Shown: positions 28,972 to 37,053 of the stretch, piece after piece
How the letters are laid out: the number at the start of each line of letters is the position of its first letter
Position numbering within the stretch: position 1 is the first letter of the stretch
Assembly (NCBI GenBank): GCA_035540755.1
Contig: DATLGD010000096.1
Location: forward strand, 1-62,587
DNA: 62,587 nucleotides
Direction: 5' to 3'
Source: DATLGD01 sp035540755
GTDB lineage: Bacteria > Actinomycetota > Actinomycetes > Mycobacteriales > SCTD01
Made by a program: the position numbers and the translations under genes
The notes under the pieces: generated by a model
Told to the model about the DNA's origin: nothing
What the model saw: the letters and a program-made list of their open reading frames with translations, nothing else
The model's database searches: none

Positions 28972-29043
28972 GCCCCCGTAGCTCAGGGGATAGAGCACTG
29001 CCCTCCGGAGGCAGGGGCGCAGGTTCGAATCCTGCCGGGGGCA
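28972..29043 (+). tRNA. tRNA-Arg (anticodon CCG)
   Basis: A 72-nt cloverleaf. Acceptor arms are GCCCCCG and CGGGGGC, with discriminator A. The D-stem is GCTC/GAGC, the anticodon stem CTGCC/GGCAG with loop CTCCGGA (anticodon CCG, reads CGG), and the T-arm GCAGG-TTCGAAT-CCTGC. The CCA end is not encoded. In mycobacteria a tRNA-Arg also lies next to argS. No integrase or attachment duplication is seen beside it. Confidence 0.95.
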
Positions 29044-29180
29044 CACCACCTGACCTGCAGCAGTGCACATCGGGGGAAGCCGTCGCGCACCACCCGGTCG
29101 GCCTCGTGCACGCGCTCACCGTCGGTCGTGGTGAAGCCCGATCGTCGGCATGCCGTCCTGTCGGGTCGTGGGACCTGCCG

Positions 29181-29199
29181 ACGACTGTCACGCAACGGT
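29181..29199 (-). promoter_or_regulatory. candidate MerR operator upstream of merR
   Basis: Read on the minus strand, this 19-mer (ACCGTTGCGTGACAGTCGT) matches the one at 29678-29696 at 15 of 19 positions. It lies directly 5' of the merR -10 element TAGAGT (29199-29204), inside the -35/-10 spacer where MerR regulators bind. Autoregulation is inferred. Confidence 0.55.
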
Positions 29200-29243
29200 A
29201 GAGTGCGCTGGCTGATGCGCCCCAGGCGGAGACGGAGACCGGC

Positions 29244-29702
29244 GTGGACGACCGGCACATGCAGATCGGTGAGGTCGCCGACCGGACCGCGCTGAGCCTG
29301 CGCACGATCCGGTACTACGAGGAGGTCGGGCTCGTCCCGCCGTCGGCGCGCACGCAGGGCGGCTTCCGGCTCTACACCGAGCAGGACGTGGAGCGGCTCC
29401 TGCTGGTGCGGCGGATGAAGCCGCTCGACTTCAGCATCGACGAGATGCGTGACCTGCTCGGCGTCCTCGACGACCTCGACCGCCCGGAGCTGACCAGCAC
29501 CGAGCGCCGGGACCGGGTCGACCGCCTGGTCATGTACCGGCAGGTGGCCGAGACACGGGTCGAGGCGCTGCGCTCCCAGCTCGAGAGCGCGGAGCAGTTC
29601 GCCGAGAGCCTGCGGGAGCAGAGCACCGGCCGGTCGTCGGCGGGCCGCACCCGGAGCGCTGAGCCGGCGAGGCCGACACCCTTACGTGACAGTAGGTTCT
29701 AG
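29244..29702 (+). CDS. MerR family transcriptional regulator
   Basis: 152 residues. The winged-helix N-terminus is MQIGEVADRTALSLRTIRYYEEVGLVPPS (from residue 6), followed by the RLYTEQDVERLLLVRRMKPLDFSIDEMRDLL wing and an 80-residue coiled-coil dimerisation helix. No metal-binding cysteines occur in the effector region, so it is not a classic metal sensor. It is followed by a SulP transporter gene on the same strand, and the same operator-like sequence precedes both. The GTG at 29244 is taken as start; an internal ATG at 29259 is an alternative. Confidence 0.9.
   Translation: MDDRHMQIGEVADRTALSLRTIRYYEEVGLVPPSARTQGGFRLYTEQDVERLLLVRRMKPLDFSIDEMRDLLGVLDDLDRPELTSTERRDRVDRLVMYRQVAETRVEALRSQLESAEQFAESLREQSTGRSSAGRTRSAEPARPTPLRDSRF
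29678..29696 (+). promoter_or_regulatory. candidate MerR operator upstream of the SulP transporter gene
   Basis: ACCCTTACGTGACAGTAGG overlaps a -10-like TAGGTT (29693-29698) and the last codons of merR. It matches the copy upstream of merR at 15 of 19 positions, in the opposite orientation, with the shared core CGTGACAGT. Confidence 0.55.
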
Positions 29703-29797
29703 CCCTCAGCCGCGACGGCCGGGCGTGCACGCCGCCGCCCACGGACCGGCCCCCGACCTTTCTGCACGCCCACCGCGTCGCAGTCGCCGGGCCGTGC

Positions 29798-31339
29798 ATG
29801 CGCGGTCGCGACCGCACCCCGTCCCGAGAGCCGAGCTTGTCCTCCTCCGCCGCCGCCCCCGCGCCCGCACTGTCCCGCCGCGCCCGCTTCTCCGAGGCAT
29901 GGCTGGTCCGCCCGGTGCCGAACCTGCTGTCCGGCCTGGTCGTCGCCCTGGCGCTCATCCCCGAGGCGATCGCCTTCTCGATCATCGCGGGCGTGGACCC
30001 GAAGGTCGGGCTCTACGCCTCGTTCAGCATCTCGATGATCATCGCCTTCGCGGGCGGACGGCGGGCGATGATCTCCGCGGCGACCGGCGCGATGGCGCTG
30101 GTCATGGTGCCGCTGGTGCGCGACCACGGCGTGGAGTACCTGTTCGCCGCCACCGTCCTCACCGGCCTGATGCAGGTCGGGCTCGGCTTCCTCGGCATCG
30201 GGCGGCTGATGCGGTTCATCCCACGCACCGTGATGGTGGGCTTCGTCAACGCCCTTGCCATCCTCATCTTCCTCGCGCAGATGCCGTACTTCCTCGGCGG
30301 CGGCACCGCGGTCTACGCCCTGGTCGCCGTCGGCCTGCTCGTCATGTACGGCCTGCCCAAGATCACACGCGTCGTGCCTGCGCCCCTGGTGGCGATCCTC
30401 GCGCTGACCGGCGCCGCGACGTACTGGTCGGTCGACGTGCCCACCGTCGGCGACATGGGCGAGCTGCCGAGCGCCCTGCCCTGGGTGGCGCTGCCGCAGG
30501 TGCCGCTCACCGTCGAGACGCTCCAGATCATCGCGCCCTACGCCATCGCGCTGACCTTCATCGGCCTGCTCGAGTCGCTGCTGACGGCGCAGATCCTCGA
30601 CGACATGACCGACACCGGCAGCGACAAGGACCGCGAGGCCCGCGGCCAAGGCGTGGCGAACGTCGCCACCGGCTTCCTCGGGGGCATGGCCGGCTGCGCG
30701 ATGATCGGCCAGTCGATGATCAACATCAAGAGCGGCGGGCGCACCCGGCTGTCGACGTTCTCGGCCGGCTTCTTCCTGCTCGTGCTCATCCTGGCGGTCG
30801 GCGACCTCGTGGCGATCATCCCGATGGCCGCACTCGTGGCCGTCATGTTCGTCGTCGCCGTCGCCACCTTCGACTGGACGTCGCTGCGCTGGCAGGGCCT
30901 GCGCCGCACCCCCAAGAGCGAGACGGCGGTCATGGTCACGACCGTCGCGATCGTCGTGTGGACGCACAACCTGGCCTACGGCGTGGTCGCCGGCGTCCTG
31001 CTCGCAGCGATCTTCTTCGCCCGGCGCGTCGCGCACCTGGTCGAGGTGACCTGCGTCGACGACCCCGACGGCGGGCACCGGATCTACGGTGTCACCGGTG
31101 AGCTGTTCTTCGCGTCCACCAACGAGCTGGTGCACGCCTTCGACTACAGCGACCCGACGCCCCGGGTGGTCATCGACCTCACCGACGCGCACGTCTGGGA
31201 CAGCTCCGCGGTGGCGACGCTCGACGCGGTCGTGGCCAAGTTCGGCGCCCGCGGCGTGACCGCCGAGCTGGTGGGCCTGAACACCCACAGCGAGGCGCTG
31301 CACACGCGGCTCACCGGCCAGATGACCGGTGCGCACTGA
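29798..31339 (+). CDS. SulP/SLC26-family anion transporter with STAS domain
   Basis: 513 residues. The transport domain (about 35-410, with 12-14 helices) begins VRPVPNLLSGLVVALALIPEAIAFSIIAGVDPKVGLYASF, the SulP signature. The C-terminal STAS domain (about 420-510) contains RVVIDLTDAHVWDSSAVATLDAVV. Family members move sulfate, bicarbonate or other anions; the substrate here is unknown. Control by the upstream MerR is likely from the shared operator. The ATG at 29798 lacks a clear ribosome site; a TTG at about 29837 behind GAGAG is an alternative start. Confidence 0.93.
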   Translation: MRGRDRTPSREPSLSSSAAAPAPALSRRARFSEAWLVRPVPNLLSGLVVALALIPEAIAFSIIAGVDPKVGLYASFSISMIIAFAGGRRAMISAATGAMALVMVPLVRDHGVEYLFAATVLTGLMQVGLGFLGIGRLMRFIPRTVMVGFVNALAILIFLAQMPYFLGGGTAVYALVAVGLLVMYGLPKITRVVPAPLVAILALTGAATYWSVDVPTVGDMGELPSALPWVALPQVPLTVETLQIIAPYAIALTFIGLLESLLTAQILDDMTDTGSDKDREARGQGVANVATGFLGGMAGCAMIGQSMINIKSGGRTRLSTFSAGFFLLVLILAVGDLVAIIPMAALVAVMFVVAVATFDWTSLRWQGLRRTPKSETAVMVTTVAIVVWTHNLAYGVVAGVLLAAIFFARRVAHLVEVTCVDDPDGGHRIYGVTGELFFASTNELVHAFDYSDPTPRVVIDLTDAHVWDSSAVATLDAVVAKFGARGVTAELVGLNTHSEALHTRLTGQMTGAH

Positions 31340-31483
31340 TGCGGGGGATCGTGGTCGGGATCAGCGCCTCGGCGACGCCGTCGGGGGTGGCGTCGACGCG
31401 CTGAGCAGTGCACGCTGCCCGTGCCGACCCGCGCCGGCCGCGGGGCTGCCGTCGTGGGTGGCGTCGTCGGCAGGGGAGGGACC

Positions 31484-32923
31484 GTGTCCGTGCGCAGGCT
31501 CTGGATCGTCGTGCTGCTGGTCGGGGCGCTGGGGCTCGCGACCCCTCCGGCCTCGGCAGCGCCGGGCGGCGGGAACCCCGCACCGCAGAGCGGCGTCGTC
31601 GCGCAGGCCGCCGGCGAGGTGGCCTACGGCTACGCCTTCGACCGCCGAGGCACGACGTACGCCGACTACGCCGAGTTCCAGCGCGTGGTGCGCGAGACGC
31701 TCGACGACCGGCGCGGCTGGTGGCGGGCCGGGGTGTCGCTCAGCGTCGACCCGGCACGCGCCCGCTTCACCGTCGTGCTCGCCTCCCCCGCCGTGGTCGA
31801 GAGCGCGAGCCCGGTCTGCAGTCGGGCCTACAGCTGCCGCGTCGGCAACACCGTCTACCTCAACGACGAGCGCTGGCGCACCGGCGCGCGGCCGTGGCGC
31901 GCGGGGCTGGACGACTACCGCCGCTACGTCGTCAACCACGAGGTCGGGCACTGGCTCGGGATGGGTCACTACGACTGCCCGGGCTCCGGAGCGCTCGCAC
32001 CGGTCATGCAGCAGCAGTCCATCTCGATGCAGCAGTGCCGGGAGAACGCCTGGCCGGTCGGCTTCGAGGTGGCCGAGGTCGCGCGCAAGCACGGCAGCAC
32101 GGTGCGCTCCCGCTCCGATGCCGTCGCCGTGACCGGCACCGACGGCCAGCTGTGGCTGCGGTCCGCCCAGGACCCGGGCTGGTTCCCCTACGGCGGTCGG
32201 CTCGTCGGCACGCCGACGGTCGTGCGCGGGCCGGCGGAGGTGTACCTGCTCGGGCCGGGCGCGGACGGCAACGTCTGGATCCGCAGCCAGAGCCGCGGCT
32301 GGTGGCCGTTCGGGCCGGACGGCACGCGCTGCACCGGCCCGTCCGCCGTCGGGATCGGGTCGACGCTGACCGTCGCGTGCCAGGGCGGCGACGGCGCGCT
32401 CTGGGTCGCCAAGGGGAGCATGGGCTCGCAGCAGGGCGCCGAGCTCCCGCGCGCAGCCGGCGGCTGGCGCTCCCTCGGCGGCAGCATCCGGCACGGCGTG
32501 GCGGTGGCGGCCTTCCGTCCCGACCCGGGCAGCCCCTTCCGGGCGCGGTACGTCGCGGTGGGGGCCGACGACCGGCCGTGGACGCGCACCGACCTCGAGG
32601 GCTGGCAGCTGTTCAGCGGCCACCGCTGCGGTGGCGCCGTCGCCGCGGCCGAGTACTTCCAGGCGCTGGCGTGCACCGACCCCGACACCGGAGCCCTGCG
32701 AGCCTGGCACTTCCCGTCCGGCACGCGAGGTGCGCTGCTCGGCGGCCGGACGACGGGACGGCCCGGTGTCAGCGTCGACCGCGCCGGCGTCGCCGAGTTC
32801 TACGCGGTCGGCACCGACGGCGCCGTCTACGTCACCCGCCGGCACCCGGACGGCTGGACCGACCGGTTCCGGCCGTTCGGCGGGCAGGCCCGGCACGGGG
32901 TCGCCGCCACGTGGTTCGGCTGA
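31484..32923 (+). CDS. secreted DUF3152-type metalloprotease with a C-terminal tectonin/PLL-like repeat domain
   Basis: 479 residues from a GTG after a GGGGAGGG site (a second GTG at 31490 is possible). A signal peptide (about 1-28, ending ASAAPGG) precedes a DUF3152 catalytic domain (about 35-205) with the zincin motif HEVGHWLGMGH at 152-162. The rest (about 210-479) consists of repeats of the form G.DG.LW.R....GW.P.GG, ending with DGAVYVTRRHPDGWTDRFRPFGG, as in tectonin/PLL-type beta-propellers. Substrate is unknown; the propeller probably binds carbohydrate or another surface. Confidence 0.85.
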   Translation: MSVRRLWIVVLLVGALGLATPPASAAPGGGNPAPQSGVVAQAAGEVAYGYAFDRRGTTYADYAEFQRVVRETLDDRRGWWRAGVSLSVDPARARFTVVLASPAVVESASPVCSRAYSCRVGNTVYLNDERWRTGARPWRAGLDDYRRYVVNHEVGHWLGMGHYDCPGSGALAPVMQQQSISMQQCRENAWPVGFEVAEVARKHGSTVRSRSDAVAVTGTDGQLWLRSAQDPGWFPYGGRLVGTPTVVRGPAEVYLLGPGADGNVWIRSQSRGWWPFGPDGTRCTGPSAVGIGSTLTVACQGGDGALWVAKGSMGSQQGAELPRAAGGWRSLGGSIRHGVAVAAFRPDPGSPFRARYVAVGADDRPWTRTDLEGWQLFSGHRCGGAVAAAEYFQALACTDPDTGALRAWHFPSGTRGALLGGRTTGRPGVSVDRAGVAEFYAVGTDGAVYVTRRHPDGWTDRFRPFGGQARHGVAATWFG

Positions 32924-32947
32924 CGGCGACGCCCGCAGCGCGCGAGG

Positions 32948-33742
32948 TCAGCCGGTGCGGTCGAGCGTGCCCGGGTCGGCGAGGCTCGCCCGCACCAGCC
33001 GGGCGACCTTGGCCGCGTGCGCGCCGTCGACCAGCCGGTGGTCGGAGGTGGCCGTCATGACCAGCTGCGGTCGCACGACGACCTCGCCGTCGACCGCCAT
33101 CGGCACGTCGCTGACCGCGCCGAGGCAGACGTAGAGGGGCACCCGCGCGAAGGGCACCGCGGCGACGTACCCCTCGTCCAGGCCGAACGAGCCGATGTTG
33201 GTGACGAACAGGGACCCGAGCGGGTGGGCCGGCTGCCCGAAGGCCGGCACGCCGATGCCGCCGTTGAGCAGCGAGGCGGTGGCCAGCATGGGCCGCAGGG
33301 CCCACCAGGGCAGCGAGTTGGCGAGCGTCGTGGCGGTGGAGTGCGGGCGGTCGGTGCGGTCCCGCAGCCGTGCGGCGCCCGCGGCGAGCTCGGCGGCCAC
33401 CTCGACGACCGTCTTGCGGTCGACCTCCCGCACCTTCGTCGGTGCGAGGTCGTCGCCCTCGCCGATGTCGACGGCGAACGCGACGTCGTAGCTCGAGAAC
33501 GGCACGACGCGACCGAAGACCACGCGGTGGTGGAAGGCCGGCACCTGCTCGACCGCCCGCTGGAAGGCCACGCCCACCACCACGCCCGGCGTGACACGCA
33601 CGCCGCTCCCGCGTGTCTGCTCACGGCAGTAGGCCAGCAGCGGCGTCGCGTCGACCGCCATGCGGGCGTGCAGGCGGCTCTCCTTCGGCGCGCGCCAGGT
33701 GGCGACCGCGATCCTGCGGCGGGCGCTGGTGCGGCGTGGCAT
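32948..33742 (-). CDS. stand-alone 2-oxoacid dehydrogenase E2-type acyltransferase domain
   Basis: 264 residues. The catalytic-domain fold of dihydrolipoamide acyltransferases is recognisable: active-site phrase SDHRLVDGAHAAKVARLV near the C-terminus, GIGVPAFGQPAHPLGSLFVTNIGSFG before it, and AFHHRVVFGRVVPFSSYDVAFAV in the middle. There is no lipoyl or E1/E3-binding domain, so it cannot form a normal E2. The N-terminus is basic. Neighbours give no pathway. The ATG at 33742 follows an AAGGA site. Confidence 0.85.
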   Translation of the reverse strand: MPRRTSARRRIAVATWRAPKESRLHARMAVDATPLLAYCREQTRGSGVRVTPGVVVGVAFQRAVEQVPAFHHRVVFGRVVPFSSYDVAFAVDIGEGDDLAPTKVREVDRKTVVEVAAELAAGAARLRDRTDRPHSTATTLANSLPWWALRPMLATASLLNGGIGVPAFGQPAHPLGSLFVTNIGSFGLDEGYVAAVPFARVPLYVCLGAVSDVPMAVDGEVVVRPQLVMTATSDHRLVDGAHAAKVARLVRASLADPGTLDRTG

Positions 33743-33783
33743 CTGGCTGTCCTTCCACCGCGCCGCCGCCCGCACACGCACGG

Positions 33784-35289
33784 TCAGCAGGTGACCGCGG
33801 ACGGCACGTGCCCGGTCACCAGGTAGGCGTCCACCGGCTCCTGCAGGCAGGGGCCGGTCCCGGTCCGGTAGGCGGTGTGGCCGTCGCCGTCGACCGTGAG
33901 GAGCACGGCCGAGCTCAGCTGGTCGGCGAGGGCCTGCGACCACGCGTACGGGGTGGCCGGGTCGCGCGTGGTGCCGATGACGACGACGGGCGGCGCCCCG
34001 CCTGCCTGCACCGGCTGAGGCTCGCGCACCGGAGGCACCGGCCAGGTCGCGCAGGACAGGCCGGACAGCGCGATGGCGGGGCCGAAGCGGGGGGAGGTCC
34101 GGCGCACCTGCTCGGCCAGCTCGAGGTAGGGCCCGGTCTCCCGCGGCCACGGCCGGTCGATGCAGTTGACCGCCAGGTTGGCCTCGGTGGTGTTCGCGTA
34201 GCCGTCGTCGGTGCGGTCGAGGTAGGCGTCGGACAGCTGCAGCAGCACCGAGCCGTCGCCCTGCTCGGCGAGGGCGAGCCCCTCCGCCACCGCGGGCCAG
34301 CCGCTGGTCCGGCTGTACAGGCCGGCGCCGACGCCGAGGGAGAACTCACCGGGACCGACCGTGCGCTCGCCGTCGCCGGGGAGCGGCTGCGCGTCCACGC
34401 GGGCGGCGAGGACGTCGAAGGCGGCCGTCAGGTCGCCGTCCACCACCCGGCGGAAGGCGCAGCGGGTGCGCTCGCAGTCGTCGAGGAAAGCGGCGAGGGC
34501 GACGTCGAACCCGGCCGCCTGCCCGGAGAGCAGCTCGTCCCACGACAGCGCGGGGTCGAGCGCGCCGTCGAGCACCATGGCCCGCACCCGGGTCGGGAAC
34601 AGGCGCAGGTGCTCGGCGCCGATCGCGGTGCCGTAGGAGTAGCCGAGGTAGGTGAGGCCCTCGTCGCCGAGAGACGCGCGGAGCAGGTCGAGGTCGCGCG
34701 CCGCCTCCTCGGTCGAGACGTGCGGCAGGACGTCGCCGGACCGGGCCGCGCAGCCGTCGGCGAGCCGCCGACCGCCGTCCTGCAGCGCCTGGAGCTCGGC
34801 GTCGTCGTCGGGGTCCGGGTCGAGCGCGACGAGCGCGTCGAGCTCCTCGGTCGTGACGCACCGGACCGGTGCGCTGCCACCGACGCCCCGCGGGTCGAAG
34901 GCGACGAGGTCGAAGCGGGCGCGCACGGGCTCGGGCACCTGCTGCCAGGCCTGCTGGAGGTAGTCGACGGCGGAGCTCCCCGGCCCGCCGGGGTTCACGA
35001 CCAGCGAGCCGATCCGGGTCGCGGCGTCGGGCGCGGGGCGGCGCGTCACCGCGAGGTCCACCGTGCCGGCCGACGGGTCGCCGCGGTCGAGCGGGGCGGG
35101 CAGGACCGTGCACTCGAAGCCGTCGCCGCAGGGCGCCCAGGCGAGCGGCACCGGCGTGGGCTCCGCCTCGGTCGGCGCGGCCGAGGGCGCGGCGGACGGC
35201 GTGGGTCGCGCCTCGGGACCGGCGGCGCCGGTGCAGGCGGACAGGAGCAGACCCGCCGCGAGGACGGCGGCGGTCAGAGCGGAGCGCAC
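33784..35289 (-). CDS. lipoprotein alpha/beta hydrolase, S33/TAP-like peptidase
   Basis: 501 residues. The N-terminal lipoprotein signal is AAVLAAGLLLSACTG with acylated Cys19. The hydrolase core has the oxyanion segment NPGGPGSS at 99-106, the nucleophile Ser218 in GYSYG, Asp in GTTRDPATPY and His in DGDGHTAY. The C-terminal TAP-like part starts near NCIDRPWPRE. Related enzymes release N-terminal tripeptides or hydrolyse esters outside the cell. Divergent from the OmpR-type regulator at 35387 and sharing its repeat-bearing control region. Confidence 0.92.
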   Translation of the reverse strand: MRSALTAAVLAAGLLLSACTGAAGPEARPTPSAAPSAAPTEAEPTPVPLAWAPCGDGFECTVLPAPLDRGDPSAGTVDLAVTRRPAPDAATRIGSLVVNPGGPGSSAVDYLQQAWQQVPEPVRARFDLVAFDPRGVGGSAPVRCVTTEELDALVALDPDPDDDAELQALQDGGRRLADGCAARSGDVLPHVSTEEAARDLDLLRASLGDEGLTYLGYSYGTAIGAEHLRLFPTRVRAMVLDGALDPALSWDELLSGQAAGFDVALAAFLDDCERTRCAFRRVVDGDLTAAFDVLAARVDAQPLPGDGERTVGPGEFSLGVGAGLYSRTSGWPAVAEGLALAEQGDGSVLLQLSDAYLDRTDDGYANTTEANLAVNCIDRPWPRETGPYLELAEQVRRTSPRFGPAIALSGLSCATWPVPPVREPQPVQAGGAPPVVVIGTTRDPATPYAWSQALADQLSSAVLLTVDGDGHTAYRTGTGPCLQEPVDAYLVTGHVPSAVTC

Positions 35290-35323
35290 CTGTCCATGGT
35301 GCGGCACCGCAGGCTCGGCAGCC

Positions 35324-35345
35324 CCTGCACAGGACCTGCACACGA
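35324..35345. promoter_or_regulatory. tandem 11-bp direct repeat in the divergent promoter region
   Basis: CCTGCACAGGA is followed at once by CCTGCACACGA (10 of 11 identical). Direct repeats spaced by one helical turn are the classic OmpR-family site. It lies between the lipoprotein hydrolase gene and the response regulator gene, so it may control both. Confidence 0.5.
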
Positions 35346-35373
35346 CGTGCGCCCGGGCTGCACGCCGCGGCCC

Positions 35374-35379
35374 TAGCCT
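35374..35379 (+). promoter_or_regulatory. -10 element (TAGCCT) of the OmpR-type regulator gene
   Basis: TAGCCT ends seven bases before the GTG at 35387. The transcript is probably leaderless, as no ribosome site is visible. Confidence 0.45.
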
Positions 35380-35386
35380 CGGCGGC

Positions 35387-36064
35387 GTGCCAGCCAAGAT
35401 CGTCGTCGTCGAGGACGAGCCCACCATCGCCGAGGCCGTCGCCGCGCGACTGCGAGCCGACGGCCACGAGGTGCTGCTCGCCTCCGACGGACTCGAGGGC
35501 GTCTCGCTGTGCCGGCGCGAGCGGCCGGACCTCGTCGTGCTCGACCTCATGCTGCCTGGCCTCGACGGCTACGAGGTGTGCCGGCAGGTGCAGGCCGAGC
35601 GCCCGGTGCCGGTGCTCGTGCTCACCGCGCGGGGGGAGGAGACCGACGTCGTCGTCGGGCTGCGGATGGGCGCCGACGACTACGTGACCAAGCCGTTCAG
35701 CCCCCGCGAGCTGTCGGCCCGCGTCGACGCGCTGCTGCGACGAGCCTCGCGGCGGCCGGTCGACGACGCCCCGCTGCGCGCCGCCGACGTCGTCCTCGAC
35801 CCGGTGACGCGCCGGGTCGAGCGCGGCGGCGAGCAGGTGCACCTCACCCCCACCGAGTTCGACCTGCTGGCCCGCCTGGCGGCGCGACCCGGCGCCGTCC
35901 TGTCCCGGGAGCAGCTGCTCGCCGACGTCTGGGGCTGGCGCGACGCCGGCAGCACCACCCGCACCGTCGACAGCCACGTCGCCGCGCTGCGCCGCAAGCT
36001 CGGCGACGACGTCGTGCGCACCGTCGTCGGGGTCGGCTACGCGGTGCAGGAGGAGAGGCCGTGA
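35387..36064 (+). CDS. OmpR/PhoB-family response regulator
   Basis: 225 residues from a GTG. The receiver domain has VVEDEP, the phospho-acceptor Asp53 (VLDLMLPGLDGYEV), Thr80 and Lys102 (TKPFSPREL). The winged-helix DNA-binding domain (about 130-222) shows HLTPTEFDLLARLA and STTRTVDSHVAALRRKLGDD. Its stop overlaps the kinase start (GTGA). Signal unknown. The nearby direct repeat suggests autoregulation. Confidence 0.95.
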   Translation: MPAKIVVVEDEPTIAEAVAARLRADGHEVLLASDGLEGVSLCRRERPDLVVLDLMLPGLDGYEVCRQVQAERPVPVLVLTARGEETDVVVGLRMGADDYVTKPFSPRELSARVDALLRRASRRPVDDAPLRAADVVLDPVTRRVERGGEQVHLTPTEFDLLARLAARPGAVLSREQLLADVWGWRDAGSTTRTVDSHVAALRRKLGDDVVRTVVGVGYAVQEERP

Positions 36065-37053
36065 TCCGGCTGCTCGACCCGGTGCCGAGCATCAAGGTCA
36101 AGCTCGGGCTGGTCGTCGTCGGCTCCGTGGCGGTCACGGTGGCGGCGGTGGTGCTCGGCACCGGGGCGGGCCTGCCCGGCCGGGTCACCGTGCCCCTGGG
36201 CGTGCTGGTGTCGCTGGCGACCGTGCAGGTGCTGGCCCGCGGGACGACGTCGCCGCTGCGCGAGATGGCTGCTGCCGCCCGCCGGATGGCGCGCGGCGAC
36301 CACGACGTGCGGGTGACCGCGACCTCCCGCGACGAGGTCGGCGAGCTGGCCCGGGCGTTCAACTCGATGGCCGCCGAGCTGGCCCGGGTCGACGAGCAGC
36401 GCCGCCGGCTGGTGGCCGACGTCAGCCACGAGCTGCGCACGCCGCTCACGGCGCTGCAGGCGGTGCTCGAGAACATCGCCGACGGCGTCGCCGAGCCCGA
36501 CGCCGCGACGCTCGACAGCGCGCTCGCCCAGACCCGCCGGCTGTCCCGCCTGGTGACCTCGCTGCTGGACCTGTCGCGGCTCGAGGCCGGCGAGGTGCCG
36601 CTGCGCCTCGAGCCGCTCGAGCTCGGGCCGTTCGCCGCCGAGGTCGCACGCGGCACCGGCGGTCGGGTCGAGGTCGACGTCGAGGACGGACTGGTCGTGC
36701 CGGCCGACCCCGAGCGGCTGCACCAGGTGCTCGCGAACCTGCTCGACAACGCGCTGCGGCACGCGCCGCCCGGCCGGGCCGTGCGGGTGGTCGGGCGGCA
36801 CACCGAGGGCGGTGCGCGCCTCGAGGTGCAGGACGACGGACCCGGCGTCGCGCCGGCCGACCGCGAGCGCGTGTTCGAGCGCTTCACCCGCACCGACTCC
36901 GCCCGCACCTCCCGCGACGGCGGCAGCGGGCTGGGCCTGGCCATCGTCCGCTGGGTCGTCGACCTGCACGGCGGCGCCGTGCACCTCGCCGATCCCCGCC
37001 CACCGTCGACCGGCTGCCGCGTCGTCGTCGACCTGCCGAGGCGAGCCCGATGA
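36061..37053 (+). CDS. sensor histidine kinase
   Basis: 330 residues from a GTG overlapping the regulator stop. Two membrane helices at about 14-34 and 42-60 with almost no outer loop suggest intramembrane sensing. A HAMP domain (about 58-112) is followed by the H-box VSHELRTPLTAL (His123), N-box NLLDNALRHA, G1 DDGPG, F-box FERFTR and G2 GGSGLGLAIVR. It is complete and should phosphorylate its partner regulator. Confidence 0.94.
   Translation: MIRLLDPVPSIKVKLGLVVVGSVAVTVAAVVLGTGAGLPGRVTVPLGVLVSLATVQVLARGTTSPLREMAAAARRMARGDHDVRVTATSRDEVGELARAFNSMAAELARVDEQRRRLVADVSHELRTPLTALQAVLENIADGVAEPDAATLDSALAQTRRLSRLVTSLLDLSRLEAGEVPLRLEPLELGPFAAEVARGTGGRVEVDVEDGLVVPADPERLHQVLANLLDNALRHAPPGRAVRVVGRHTEGGARLEVQDDGPGVAPADRERVFERFTRTDSARTSRDGGSGLGLAIVRWVVDLHGGAVHLADPRPPSTGCRVVVDLPRRAR

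Noticed and set aside
28972..29243. tRNA-Arg as an integration site of a mobile element
   Set aside because: No integrase, no repeated tRNA 3' end and no change in composition were seen on either side.
29216..29296. Arg-rich 26-codon ORF overlapping the start of merR
   Set aside because: Out of frame with merR, biased composition from GC-rich DNA, and no ribosome site.
31373..31400. Terminator hairpin after the SulP gene (GCGACGCC / GGCGTCG)
   Set aside because: Arms are short with an interrupted outer part; not distinguishable from background pairing in GC-rich DNA.
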